A stretch of 64,000 nt of DNA from Arcobacter sp. FWKO B (GTDB taxonomy: Bacteria; Campylobacterota; Campylobacteria; Campylobacterales; Arcobacteraceae). Position numbers and translations under genes: made by a program. Shown here piece after piece: positions 42,574 through 52,325 of this stretch. Every line of letters starts with the position of its first letter. The stretch's first letter is position 1. Under the pieces are notes generated by a model, which saw only the letters and a list, made by a program, of their open reading frames with translations, was not told where the DNA came from and searched no databases. Location: the NCBI RefSeq assembly GCF_014844135.1, contig NZ_CP041403.1:868001-932000 (forward strand), in the 5' to 3' direction.

Positions 42574-43403
42574 AACAATACTTTATTTAATATATAATCT
42601 ACTTTTTCATTTTGGATTTGAATTATACTAAAAAAATCATCAAATACCATCAAATACATTCCATCTTCTTTGGTATCAAAATATTCAATTCCTAGTTTTT
42701 TCCCATCATATATCCACTCTTTTGTCCCACTATAACCAATAATTGGTAAATCAAGAGCTTCAATAGGATTTAGTGCTTTTTCATCTTCAAATACAAATTT
42801 ACCTTCATTAAGTCTTTGTAAATAACTAAGAGTACCATTTGTACCAAGTTTTTCACAAATTAACTGTGCAAGACTTCTTATATAACTTCCCTCACTAACA
42901 CTTGCTTCAAATGTAATAAAAGGGTGTGAATATGAGATAAACTTAATATCACTTACCTCCATCACACTTTTATTGAGTTCAAACTCCTCACCACTTCTAG
43001 CAAGTTCATATGCCCTAATTCCATTAATTCTTTTTGCACTATATTTTGGTGGTATATACTCAATACTACCAATAAAGTTTTTTATAGTATTTTTTATTTT
43101 ATCCACATCTAATGCAAGTGTATTTTCAATACTTTGTATATTTTCAAGATCATATGAATCACTTGTGGTTCCAAGCCAAATAGTAGCACGGTATGTTTTT
43201 GGAGTTTTTTGTAAAAACTGAAACAATCTTGAATACTGACCAAAAGCAACTATTAAAGTACCACATGCAAAGGGGTCTAAAGTACCGCTAAATCCACCTT
43301 TTTTTACACCATATTTTCTCTTTAGTCTATGTAAAAAACTATTTGAACTCACAAATATTGGTTTATGTGCTACAAAAAGTCTGTTGTGAAGTGACTGAGA
43401 CAA
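42570..43403 (-). CDS. truB: tRNA pseudouridine(55) synthase
   Basis: A 277-aa enzyme that makes pseudouridine 55 in the T-loop of tRNA. The KRKYGVKKGGFSGTLDPFACGTLIVAFG segment contains the catalytic Asp in GTLDPFA, near residue 43. The YRATIWLGTTSDSYD motif and the PPKYSAKRINGIRAYELARSG segment are family hallmarks. It lies in the order uvrD-truB-ispE-smpB, with a 4-nt ATGA overlap to ispE. Confidence 0.93.
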   Translation of the reverse strand: MSQSLHNRLFVAHKPIFVSSNSFLHRLKRKYGVKKGGFSGTLDPFACGTLIVAFGQYSRLFQFLQKTPKTYRATIWLGTTSDSYDLENIQSIENTLALDVDKIKNTIKNFIGSIEYIPPKYSAKRINGIRAYELARSGEEFELNKSVMEVSDIKFISYSHPFITFEASVSEGSYIRSLAQLICEKLGTNGTLSYLQRLNEGKFVFEDEKALNPIEALDLPIIGYSGTKEWIYDGKKLGIEYFDTKEDGMYLMVFDDFFSIIQIQNEKVDYILNKVLL

Positions 43404-43415
43404 ATTCTTCCTTTT

Positions 43416-45467
43416 TTATATCTTTTCAACAAATGATGATAGTATATCCCTTTTACTACCGCCAAAATTTATAGTAAGCTTCAACTCCTTACCAGCCTTT
43501 TGTACAGCAATTACTCTTCCCATACCAAAAATCTTATGTTTTATCAAATCACCATTTTTATATGCAGATGATTTTTCAATACTAAGTGAACCTTGAATTA
43601 GTCCTGATTCTGTCAAAAATCTACTTTTTGTCAAATCAGTTCTTCTCCCTTTATAAAATCTACTGTGTACAAAACTTAATGTCAAGTCATCAATAGCTCT
43701 AGTAAAAGCAACATATCCAAGTCTTCTTTCCTCTTCTATATCACTTCCATCACCTATTAATGGGAAAAACCCTTCTTCAAGTCCTACTATAAATACATGT
43801 TTGTATTCAAGCCCTTTACTAGCATGAATACTCATCATAGATACACCATCACTATCTAGATTGTCTTGTTCACTCTCTAGTGCAATATTTGCCAAAAAGT
43901 CTTCCAATTTAGCATCACCATTTTGAATAAAAAAGTCTCTTATATAGCCATAGAACTCATCAATATTTGCTATTCTTTCATATCCATCAGGCAACCCATG
44001 ATATTGTTCTTTAAAATCAAAAGTTTCTTCAAATAAATCCAAAAACCTCATTTTTGATTCTTTTAAAACATCTTGCAAATCCATCACTGAAGCTAAAAAT
44101 ACTTTTAAAGTTCTTGAATTTTTTTGTCCAACTATTTGACTAAGCTCACTTGGTGTTGATTCATTGATAATATTATAAATTGATTTTTTTTGTTCAATCG
44201 ATGCAAGATCCAATTTATCAATTGTAGTTTTACCAATTCCCCTTTTAGGTTTATTGATAATTCTTTTAAAAGAGAAATTATCATTTGCATTAGTAATTAC
44301 CCTAAAATAAGCTATCAAATCTTTTATCTCTGCACGCTCATAGAACTTCATCCCACCAACTAAGTTATATGGTATTCCTGCTTTATTAAAACCCTCTTCT
44401 AACGAACGGCTTAGTGCATTAACCCTAAATAAAATCGCAATATCTTTCATACTAACACCTTGTGAAACCAAGGCTTTAATATCTGTTGCTATTTTTCTAG
44501 TCTCTTCTACCTCATCATGAGATTCATATATTTTAATCTCATTACCTTGACATCGAGTCCCTTTTAAAACCTTTCCTAGCCTGTCACGATTATGTTCTAT
44601 AAGCATATTAGCATGTTTTAAGATAGTATCTGTTGATCTATAATTTTCTTCAAGTTTTATAACTTTAGTATTCTCAAATAAAGAAGCAAAATTTAGAATA
44701 TTTTTTATAGTTGCTCCACGCCAGCCATAAATAGACTGATCATCATCACCAACAACACATAAATTTTGATGCGTTGTACAAAGTTTATGAAGTAATTTAT
44801 ACTGCAATTCATTTGTATCTTGATACTCGTCTACCATTATATATTGGTACTTCTGACTTATTTGTTCAGCTAGTTCTTTATTTGAATCCAAAATTTTATA
44901 AGGCAATAGTAACAAATCATCAAAATCTACTAAATTGTTCTCAAATAAATAGTTTTCATATTTTTCATATATATCAGCAATTTGTTTATAAACCTTTTGT
45001 TCAGCAGCATTTTTAGCAACATCTGGACTAATAAGTGAATTTTTATATCTTGAAATTTCTGCTGATACAAGTGAAGGAGTTAGTTCTTTTTCTATATTTT
45101 TTATAATTTTCTTCTTGTCATCACTATCAATTATTACGAAATTGTTTTTTCTATTTAGCAAGTTTATATGAAATTTTAGGAATAATAACCCAAACTTATG
45201 AAATGTACAAAGCATAGGTGGATAAATTGTATTATTACCTACAAGATTAATAGCACGATTTTGCATCTCACGAGCTGCTTTATTTGTAAAAGTAAGGGTG
45301 AGTATAGAAGCTGGATCTATCCCTATAGAGATTAGATAGGCTACTCTTGTTGTGATGGTTTTAGTCTTACCACTACCAGCACCAGCAAGTATAAGCATAG
45401 CACCATCAATATGCTTTACAGCTTCCATTTGTGACTTGTTTAATGTTTTTAAAATAGATTCAGGCAT
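43416..45467 (-). CDS. UvrD/PcrA/Rep-type ATP-dependent DNA helicase
   Basis: A protein of about 683 aa of helicase superfamily 1A. The Q motif LNKSQMEAVKHIDGAMLILAGAGSGKTKTITTR includes Walker A. Walker B is MVDEYQDTNELQYKLL. VVGDDDQSIYGWRGA is motif III, and MSIHASKGLEYKHVFIVGLEEGFFP, RRLGYVAFTRAIDDLTL are motifs V and VI. These motifs place it among DNA repair or replication-associated helicases. Which of UvrD, PcrA or Rep it represents is not certain. I chose the ATG at 45467 (MPESIL). A GTG two codons upstream is also possible, and no clear ribosome site is seen for either. Confidence 0.9.
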   Translation of the reverse strand: MPESILKTLNKSQMEAVKHIDGAMLILAGAGSGKTKTITTRVAYLISIGIDPASILTLTFTNKAAREMQNRAINLVGNNTIYPPMLCTFHKFGLLFLKFHINLLNRKNNFVIIDSDDKKKIIKNIEKELTPSLVSAEISRYKNSLISPDVAKNAAEQKVYKQIADIYEKYENYLFENNLVDFDDLLLLPYKILDSNKELAEQISQKYQYIMVDEYQDTNELQYKLLHKLCTTHQNLCVVGDDDQSIYGWRGATIKNILNFASLFENTKVIKLEENYRSTDTILKHANMLIEHNRDRLGKVLKGTRCQGNEIKIYESHDEVEETRKIATDIKALVSQGVSMKDIAILFRVNALSRSLEEGFNKAGIPYNLVGGMKFYERAEIKDLIAYFRVITNANDNFSFKRIINKPKRGIGKTTIDKLDLASIEQKKSIYNIINESTPSELSQIVGQKNSRTLKVFLASVMDLQDVLKESKMRFLDLFEETFDFKEQYHGLPDGYERIANIDEFYGYIRDFFIQNGDAKLEDFLANIALESEQDNLDSDGVSMMSIHASKGLEYKHVFIVGLEEGFFPLIGDGSDIEEERRLGYVAFTRAIDDLTLSFVHSRFYKGRRTDLTKSRFLTESGLIQGSLSIEKSSAYKNGDLIKHKIFGMGRVIAVQKAGKELKLTINFGGSKRDILSSFVEKI

Positions 45468-45558
45468 ATCCACACACTTTTTATTTTATTATAGCATAAA
45501 AGTATTAAAATTCAAATTTCTACCATTTTTTATCACTTTTAATTGATTTTTTTATAAT

Positions 45559-45580
45559 ATTATGTTATCATTAGCATAAT
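45559..45580. promoter_or_regulatory. Likely LysR-type operator upstream of the LysR gene
   Basis: Inverted repeat ATTATG-N10-CATAAT in the divergent gap between the helicase and the LysR-type regulator, 27 nt before the regulator's ATG. LysR-type boxes are interrupted dyads with a T-N11-A core, and the regulator usually represses its own gene from such a site. Confidence 0.45.
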
Positions 45581-45606
45581 TAAAATATATACAAGGACTT
45601 ATTATT

Positions 45607-46506
45607 ATGTTATCAGATTTTTCAAAGCTAGAAACATTTCTAACAGTAGTTAGAGAGCGTAGTTTTTCTAAAGCTTCAGCAAAATTAGGTATCTCTCAAC
45701 CAGCTGTTACACAGCAAATAAAGTTTATTGAAGATTACTTAGATACAAGGATTGTTGATAGAAAGAAAAATGGTATCAGACTTACAAAAGAGGGTGAACA
45801 GTTTTTAGCTATAGTGCAAAAAATTGAAAAAGCTGTTGCAAATGCTGAAAAAGAACTGTTAAAAATCATAAACAAAGATATAAACTTTATATTAGGTACA
45901 TCATTTATGATTGGTAATTATTTGTTACCAAAATTTTTAAATGAAATCAAAACAAAAATCAATAATGATGTAAGTGTTAATGTATCTGTATCAAAGGATG
46001 CAATAGAACAACTTTTAGATAAAAAAGTTGATATGGTACTAATCGAAAGTCCTATTTTTGAAGATGGTATCATTTATAGAGAGTGGTTAGAAGATGAGCT
46101 TGTAATATTTAGTAATCAAAAACTACCAAAAAGATTAAAAGATGAGAATTTAAGATCTTATAAATGGGTATGTAGAAATAGAGATTCACATACAAGAATT
46201 CTTTTTAAAGAAGCACTTGATGCTGCTGGTATGACAGATTGTGACAACTTCAATATGGTAAGTGAAGCAACTAGTCCTACTACTATTGTACAAACAGTTC
46301 TTCACAGTTCAACAACTGATGTACCTACTACATCTATTGTATCAAGACATGCTATAAGTGACTATGTAAGATCTGGTTTGTTACATGAAGCAAGAATTAC
46401 AGGTGTAAATATGACAAGAAAGCTTTATATAGCTTATCTAAAAGATAGAAAACATGATGCTTTTATAGAACATGTTGTAAACTATCTTATGACTGTAAAG
46501 GTTTAA
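45607..46506 (+). CDS. LysR-family transcriptional regulator
   Basis: A 299-aa LysR-type regulator. The winged helix-turn-helix (residues about 5-65: FLTVVRERSFSKASAKLGISQPAVTQQIKFIEDYL) is followed by a linker helix and an effector domain with two Rossmann-like lobes (about 90-295). The ligand is unknown. The gene stands alone, divergent from the helicase, with a putative operator dyad upstream and a strong terminator downstream. It is next to thrC, but on the opposite strand, so a regulatory link is only a guess. AAGGAC is the ribosome site. Confidence 0.88.
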   Translation: MLSDFSKLETFLTVVRERSFSKASAKLGISQPAVTQQIKFIEDYLDTRIVDRKKNGIRLTKEGEQFLAIVQKIEKAVANAEKELLKIINKDINFILGTSFMIGNYLLPKFLNEIKTKINNDVSVNVSVSKDAIEQLLDKKVDMVLIESPIFEDGIIYREWLEDELVIFSNQKLPKRLKDENLRSYKWVCRNRDSHTRILFKEALDAAGMTDCDNFNMVSEATSPTTIVQTVLHSSTTDVPTTSIVSRHAISDYVRSGLLHEARITGVNMTRKLYIAYLKDRKHDAFIEHVVNYLMTVKV

Positions 46507-46520
46507 TCTTTTATTCTTCT

Positions 46521-46548
46521 AGGTGGGTTAGTTAAACCCACCTTTTTT
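46521..46548. terminator. Rho-independent terminator between LysR gene and thrC
   Basis: Stem AGGTGGGTT paired with AACCCACCT (46521-46543), loop AGTTA, followed by TTTTT on the plus strand. It lies 15 nt after the LysR stop and may also act for convergent thrC. Confidence 0.8.
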
Positions 46549-46549
46549 A

Positions 46550-48028
46550 TTAACTTATAAACTTAATAATCTCTTTTTCAATATCATCTTTATTTATAAT
46601 TGTAGTATGTTTTATCTCTTTTGAAAACACATCATTGATCATACTTGGTATTTTTGCATCATAATTTGTTTCTATCTCTTTTAATGCCTCAATATCATGA
46701 TATTTGTCTGTATTGTTTTTTACAGCATTAAGAACTGTTGGAGAAAATTTTGTCCACTCAGCAGTTGAATAAACAACCATTTTCAAATCTTTTAATTTCA
46801 GAGTTTCATAAGCTTTAATACAAGTTGCTGTATGAGGATCCATTAAATACCCATCTAATAAATATTTATTAATAGTTCCTTTGCAATACTCATCATCACA
46901 GTATGTAGCCTCAAAGTCTTCTTGTATAATTCTAATCTCTTCTTCACTCATATAAAATGCATTTTTATTACTCAAATCATCCATTAGCTCTTTTGTTCTT
47001 TGGCTACCAAACTTATCAAACAATATTCTTTCAATATTAGATGATTTTAAGATATCCATAGCAGGTGAATTTGTCATTACAAGATGTTTATTGTTTAAAT
47101 CATATTTCCCTTCATTTATCCACTCAGTTAAGATATTGTTTTCATTTGAAGTAATTAATATTTTTTCTATTGGCAAGCCCATTTTTTTTGCATAATAAGC
47201 CCCAAGTGCATTCCCAAAGTTACCACTTGGAACTGTAAGATATATTTTTTCACCTAGTTTTATCTCATTTTTATTTAACAGCTCTATATAGCTCCAGAAA
47301 TGATAAACTATCTGAAATATAATTCTTCCAAAATTAACTGAATTTGCAGCACTTAATTTAATATTTAACGATTTTAATTTTTCCTTGAAACTTTCATTAG
47401 CCAAAAGATTTTTTAGTGCATTTTGAGCATCATCAAAATTTCCTTTGATACCCAATACTTTTAAATTTGAGCCATCTTCAGTAACCATTTGAAGTCTTTG
47501 AACATCACTAGTACCACCATCAGGATATAAACATCCTACTTGAATATTTGGTTTGTTTTTAAATGTACTAAGAGCTGCTGGACCTGTATCACCACTTGTT
47601 GCTGCAAGAATTAGGTAGTTATCCCCTGCTTTTTGAGCTAAAGAGGACAATATATATCCAAAAGGTTGAAGTGCGATATCTTTAAAAGCACGAGTTGGAC
47701 CGTGATAAAGTTCACTTACAAATAAATTATCTTTTACTTTTACTACTGGTGCTGGATTTTTATTATCATCAAATTTATCATATAAATTAATAGCTTCAGA
47801 TAAAGTAGTTGCATCAATATCTACTGCAAATATATCTCTTAAAACAAATGTAGCTATCTCTTTATAACTCATTTTTTGTAATTTTTCAATATCACCAAGC
47901 TCAAGAGTAGGCAACTCTTTTGGAATATACAACCCTCCAAAAGAAGCACTTGGACTTAATATTGCTTGTGAAAATGTTACCTCTTTTGGCTTAATATTAT
48001 CATTTCCTCTTGTTTCTATAAAATTCAT
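46550..48028 (-). CDS. thrC: Threonine synthase
   Basis: A 492-aa PLP enzyme that converts O-phosphohomoserine to threonine. PLP Lys116 is in HGPTRAFKDIAL. The serine/glycine loop is in AATSGDTGPAAL, and GSNLKVLGIKGNFDDAQ and PSGNFGNALGAYYAKKMGLP are typical of the long bacterial form. AAAGG is the ribosome site. argB is upstream on the same strand with a 40-nt gap. The 3' end meets the terminator of the LysR gene. Confidence 0.93.
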   Translation of the reverse strand: MNFIETRGNDNIKPKEVTFSQAILSPSASFGGLYIPKELPTLELGDIEKLQKMSYKEIATFVLRDIFAVDIDATTLSEAINLYDKFDDNKNPAPVVKVKDNLFVSELYHGPTRAFKDIALQPFGYILSSLAQKAGDNYLILAATSGDTGPAALSTFKNKPNIQVGCLYPDGGTSDVQRLQMVTEDGSNLKVLGIKGNFDDAQNALKNLLANESFKEKLKSLNIKLSAANSVNFGRIIFQIVYHFWSYIELLNKNEIKLGEKIYLTVPSGNFGNALGAYYAKKMGLPIEKILITSNENNILTEWINEGKYDLNNKHLVMTNSPAMDILKSSNIERILFDKFGSQRTKELMDDLSNKNAFYMSEEEIRIIQEDFEATYCDDEYCKGTINKYLLDGYLMDPHTATCIKAYETLKLKDLKMVVYSTAEWTKFSPTVLNAVKNNTDKYHDIEALKEIETNYDAKIPSMINDVFSKEIKHTTIINKDDIEKEIIKFIS

Positions 48029-48068
48029 TTTTTTCCTTTATCCTTTATACTTCAACCTAAAATAATAT

Positions 48069-48923
48069 CTATTTTTGTAAAAATTGTGTTCCAATACCAT
48101 CACTTGTAAAAAGTTCTAGTAATATTGAGTGTTCAACTCTACCATCAATTATGTGTGCTTTTTGAACACCATTATAAATTGCATCTATACATGCATCTAC
48201 TTTTGGAATCATTCCGCCTGCAATTGTCCCATCAGATTTATATCTATTTACATCATCACGATCTAGTGAATTTAATAAATTCTTTTCTTTATCAAGTACA
48301 CCTATTGTATCTGTTAAAAATAGTACTTTTTTTGCTTTTAATGCAATTGCAATTTTACTTGCAGCTATATCTGCATTAATATTAAAACCAGGGTGATTAG
48401 CTTGAGCACTATCAGCAATTGGTGCAATTACTGGAATAAATTTTTCAGCAATTAAATTGTGTATTACCTCAGCTTTAATATGGCTAATACTACCAGTATA
48501 TCCAAACTTGCCATTATCTTTTGGAACAGCTTTTATACAACTTGAATCTTTTCCACTTATACCAATAGCTTTTGCACCATGGTGATTTAAAAGTGAAGTG
48601 ATATTTTTATTAATCTCTCCACTTAAAACCATCTCTACAACTTTCATACTATCTTCACAAGTTACCCTATGTCCATCAACAAATTCTGATTTAATATCCA
48701 ATTTTCCCAAAAGTTCATTTATCTTTGGTCCACCACCATGTACAATAACAGGTTTTATACCAACAAGAGATAAAAGAACTATATCTTGAGCAAACTTATC
48801 TCTTAATTCAGGAGTAAGCTGAGCAGCCCCACCATATTTGATAACAACAATTTCACCGCTAAACTCTTTTATATAAGGCAAAGCATCGAGGAGTGTTTTA
48901 ACTTGAGCGGACTTTTTTTGCAT
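48069..48923 (-). CDS. argB: Acetylglutamate kinase
   Basis: A 284-aa amino-acid kinase that phosphorylates N-acetylglutamate in arginine synthesis. IVVIKYGGAAQ is the phosphate-binding start, VIVHGGGPKINELLGKLDI the substrate-binding loop, and GTIAGGMIPKVDACIDA the ATP/Mg segment. I chose the ATG at 48923 because it follows GGAG with good spacing. An ATG 12 nt upstream has no ribosome site. A minus-strand TATAAT (48949-48954) gives a short leader. Upstream, 48962-48992 is a heptad arm shared with the flhA end. Confidence 0.93.
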   Translation of the reverse strand: MQKKSAQVKTLLDALPYIKEFSGEIVVIKYGGAAQLTPELRDKFAQDIVLLSLVGIKPVIVHGGGPKINELLGKLDIKSEFVDGHRVTCEDSMKVVEMVLSGEINKNITSLLNHHGAKAIGISGKDSSCIKAVPKDNGKFGYTGSISHIKAEVIHNLIAEKFIPVIAPIADSAQANHPGFNINADIAASKIAIALKAKKVLFLTDTIGVLDKEKNLLNSLDRDDVNRYKSDGTIAGGMIPKVDACIDAIYNGVQKAHIIDGRVEHSILLELFTSDGIGTQFLQK

Positions 48924-48948
48924 ATATTTCTCCATTTAAAAGTGTGAT

Positions 48949-48954
48949 ATTATA
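48949..48954 (-). promoter_or_regulatory. -10 box of argB
   Basis: TATAAT on the minus strand, about 26 nt before the argB ATG at 48923, downstream of a heptad arm. Confidence 0.45.
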
Positions 48955-48961
48955 CTAAAAA

Positions 48962-48992
48962 GTATCTAAAATCTAAAATCTAAAATCTAAAA
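48962..48992. repeat. Heptad arm, TAAAATC type, between flhA and argB
   Basis: Four units of (A)TCTAAA (48963-48992) with almost no variation. Only one arm is present. It lies between the flhA stop and the argB promoter. Confidence 0.7.
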
Positions 48993-49017
48993 AACTATGA
49001 AATCTCTTACTTTTTAC

Positions 49018-51138
49018 CTAAAATTCTAGTGTTCCATCTATAGAGAAATTTGCTCTTGAGTCAAGCTCTGCATGACTAAGCACTGCCACATCAAGTCCAA
49101 ATTTTTCAAAAATCTCAGAAATTCTTTTTCTTAAAAGAGGATCCACAACCATTACAACTTTTGAAATACCACTATTTTCTACTTGTGATATAAGCTCTTT
49201 TGTTTTTGTTACTAGATTATTAATCTCACCTATGCTCAAAAGAAGCTGTGTTACACCATGTTGCTCTTTTAGTTTTGTTATAAACTGTTGTTCAAGTTCA
49301 GGTTTGATTGTAACAATATGCAATACCCCATCATTATTTTTGAATTTTTCTGTTATTAGTCTATATAATTTTGCTCTAACATGTTCTACTAATACATCAG
49401 GAACTCTTGTATACTCTGAAATGTCAGCAACTGATTCAATAATAGTAAGCATATCAACTATTGGTATTTTTTCATGTAAAAGCTCTTTACATACTTTTAG
49501 TAGTGTTCCATATGATGTTACTTTCATTGCTTCTTCAATAACTACTGGGAAATCTTTTTTCAACCCATCAACTATATCAACAATATCTTGTCTAGTTATG
49601 ATATCTTCAGCATGTTTTTTTATAATTTCACTAATATGTGTGGATATTATAGTTGCTGCATCAACAACCGTAAATCCTTTCATAAGAGCATCTTCTTTTT
49701 GCTCAGGATTTATCCAAAATGCATCAAGTCCAAATACAGGCTCTTTTACCCTTTTGCCATCAAGATTTTGTCCACCTATGCCACCCATAGCCAAAAATTT
49801 ATCTACCTCAACATTCCCTTTTGCTATATTTATCCTTTTTAACTGAAGGGCATACTGATTATAATCTAAATTTGCATCATCAGAGATTTTGATTTGAGGT
49901 ACAACAAAGCCAAGTTCTGCTGCTATTGTTTTTCTAATACCTCTTATCTTATCTAATAGCTCATTATCCCCTTGTAAAAGTTTTAAAAGTCTAATACCAA
50001 GTTTGAGCTCAAGTATATCCATTTTCATAATATTTTCTAAAACTTCAGTCTCATTTGGTTTTGTAGCTTTTAGTTTTTTCTCTTTTAATTCTTCTACACT
50101 ACCAATTGACTCTTTTTTTGCTTTTTGTGGAGTTGTTTGGAAAAATCTAGTTATCGCATTATCTTGTTTTTGTTCTATCATATATATTGTATATCCAATA
50201 AATATCAACATAATTCCCATAACAAACAATATACCAGTAGGAAATCCTGGTAATAAACCAAATAAAAATAATCCAATACCAACAATAATCAATGACTTAC
50301 TATCTTTAATAAGTTGAGCTATAGATTGGTTTGCAAATCTATCTTCATCCATATTTGATCGTGTGATTATAATTGCTGTAGCAGTAGAAAGAATAAGCGC
50401 AGGAATTTGTGCAACAAGCCCATCACCAATAGTTAATATAGTATAAATCTCACCACTTTGTGCAACAGTCATATCATGCTGAAATAAACCTATTAAAAGC
50501 CCACCTATTAGATTAACTAGGGTAATAATAATACCAGCAACAGCGTCACCTTTTACAAACTTACTAGATCCATCCATAGCTCCATAAAAGTTTGCTTCAC
50601 TAATTAGCTCTTTTCTTCTTTTTTGAGCTTGTACATCATCTATAAATCCAGCATTTAAATCAGCATCAATTGCCATTTGTTTACCAGGCATAGAATCAAG
50701 TGTAAATCTAGCAGTTACTTCAGCAACCCTTGTTGCACCTTTAGTTACAACCATAAAATTAATAAGTACCAATATAATAAAAACAATAATACCTATAACT
50801 AAGTTTCCACCAACAACAAACTCACCAAAAGATGAGATAATCGAACTTACAGCATCTGGACCATTATGCCCTTCAGATAAAATAGACCTTGTTGTAGCGA
50901 TATTTAAAGCAAGCCGAAAAAGGGCTAAAATAAGGATAAGTGTTGGGAAAGTAGTTAAATCAGATGGTTTTTGAATATATAATGAAATCAATAAAATAAG
51001 CAATGACATAGACAAAGATACAATCAAAAAGAAATCTAGTGCAAATTTTGGCAACGGTACTACTATAATAGTAAGTATCGATGCAAACAATGCAACTGTA
51101 ATTAAATCTTTTGAAAATATCCTTGAAATTATATTCAT
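49018..51138 (-). CDS. flhA: Flagellar type III export protein FlhA
   Basis: A 706-aa inner-membrane protein forming the export gate ring. The N-terminal half has 8 membrane helices (about 15-330), including the FHIPEP-type segments with ALFRLALNIATTRSILSEG and KGATRVAEVTARFTLDSMPGKQMAIDADLNAGFIDDVQAQKRR. A linker (about 335-380) is followed by the cytosolic domain that receives export cargo and chaperones. It is the last gene of the flagellar cluster visible here, following flgL with a gap of 17 nt. Confidence 0.95.
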   Translation of the reverse strand: MNIISRIFSKDLITVALFASILTIIVVPLPKFALDFFLIVSLSMSLLILLISLYIQKPSDLTTFPTLILILALFRLALNIATTRSILSEGHNGPDAVSSIISSFGEFVVGGNLVIGIIVFIILVLINFMVVTKGATRVAEVTARFTLDSMPGKQMAIDADLNAGFIDDVQAQKRRKELISEANFYGAMDGSSKFVKGDAVAGIIITLVNLIGGLLIGLFQHDMTVAQSGEIYTILTIGDGLVAQIPALILSTATAIIITRSNMDEDRFANQSIAQLIKDSKSLIIVGIGLFLFGLLPGFPTGILFVMGIMLIFIGYTIYMIEQKQDNAITRFFQTTPQKAKKESIGSVEELKEKKLKATKPNETEVLENIMKMDILELKLGIRLLKLLQGDNELLDKIRGIRKTIAAELGFVVPQIKISDDANLDYNQYALQLKRINIAKGNVEVDKFLAMGGIGGQNLDGKRVKEPVFGLDAFWINPEQKEDALMKGFTVVDAATIISTHISEIIKKHAEDIITRQDIVDIVDGLKKDFPVVIEEAMKVTSYGTLLKVCKELLHEKIPIVDMLTIIESVADISEYTRVPDVLVEHVRAKLYRLITEKFKNNDGVLHIVTIKPELEQQFITKLKEQHGVTQLLLSIGEINNLVTKTKELISQVENSGISKVVMVVDPLLRKRISEIFEKFGLDVAVLSHAELDSRANFSIDGTLEF

Positions 51139-51155
51139 TAAGTTTTGCTTTTACC

Positions 51156-52325
51156 TTATCTTATAAACTTAATAAGCGACAAATCATTCATTTTTGATAT
51201 CGTTGTATAAAGTGCTGAATAAGTCATTTCTAATGCCTTAGATTCCATTGCAAGCTTTGCTAAATCTGCACCAGCTGTTTCTTGATACAAAATATTAAAA
51301 TGAGTAAGTTGAGTTTGAACATTTTCTAATGCACTATTAAAAATATTGTTTCTAGCCCCTAATTTTGCATGAGCAATATTTGATGCATCATATGCATTTT
51401 TGATAGTATCCATTTTTTCTCTTACTATATCATTTTGAGCAAAAGGGTCTGTTATGGCATTTCCATCCTTATCATATCCATTTAATGCACTAATAATCAC
51501 ATGTAAATCATCAAAAAAGTTTCTTTTTGCCTCAAGCAAAAGACCATTTTGAGTGATAGTTTCAGTTGTGTATGTTCCATCACCATTATCTGTAAGTGCC
51601 AAAGTACTTGCAGTTGGATTTCCATTGATATCATACTGCTGTAATGTTGGATTTAATGGATCAGTCAAATCTACTTTCCACTCCAATCCATTTCCGTCAA
51701 CAACTCTATCAGTTGCATTAAAATTTAATTGTCCATTTTTTATAGCACTATCAGCTGTATAAAACATTATATCAAAGCCGTGCACTCCTCTATCTCTATA
51801 GCTATTTGGTGCAACTGCTATTTGTCTAAGTATTGCATCACCTTGATACTCTACCTTACCATAATTAGGATGTCCAATTTGATCAAATCCTTCAGCTTTT
51901 TTAAATGGCTGAATTGTAGTATCAGAACCACTAAATAAGTACTCCCCATCTACTGTTTCATTTAAAAGCGTGTAGATATTATCTCTTATCCCTTCTAAAG
52001 AAGTAGCAAGAGCTTTCTTATCACTCATATCCATACCAGCATTTAGAGATTTTAATACTTCAGTTTGAACTTTTTCAAGACCTGATTTTATTTGAGATAT
52101 ACTGATATCTGAAACATTGTTGTAAGCTGTAGTTTTTTCTATTTGGTTTTTGAGTCCATCATAAGTTCTTATTCTATCATTGATATGTAACTCTTTAGAA
52201 AAAATAACACTATCATCACTTCCTCGCTCCAAAATCTTACCTGAAGACATCTGATAACTAACTCTTCTATATTCTTCATTTAGATTTCCAAGTCTATACA
52301 TCATTTGATCTGATAGATTAATCAT
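51156..52325 (-). CDS. flgL: Flagellar hook-associated protein 3 (FlgL-like)
   Basis: A 389-aa flagellin-family protein at the hook-filament junction. The N-terminal coiled segment (YRRVSYQMSSGKILERGSDDSV, residues about 16-37) and the C-terminal helices (about 325-385, GARNNIFNSALENVQTQLTHFNILYQE then TYSALYTTISKMNDLSLIKFI) are typical. The DGEYLFSGSDTTIQPF segment begins the domain of FlgL. The middle region is variable. It overlaps fliI by 4 nt. FlgK is not in the window. Confidence 0.85.
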   Translation of the reverse strand: MINLSDQMMYRLGNLNEEYRRVSYQMSSGKILERGSDDSVIFSKELHINDRIRTYDGLKNQIEKTTAYNNVSDISISQIKSGLEKVQTEVLKSLNAGMDMSDKKALATSLEGIRDNIYTLLNETVDGEYLFSGSDTTIQPFKKAEGFDQIGHPNYGKVEYQGDAILRQIAVAPNSYRDRGVHGFDIMFYTADSAIKNGQLNFNATDRVVDGNGLEWKVDLTDPLNPTLQQYDINGNPTASTLALTDNGDGTYTTETITQNGLLLEAKRNFFDDLHVIISALNGYDKDGNAITDPFAQNDIVREKMDTIKNAYDASNIAHAKLGARNNIFNSALENVQTQLTHFNILYQETAGADLAKLAMESKALEMTYSALYTTISKMNDLSLIKFIR

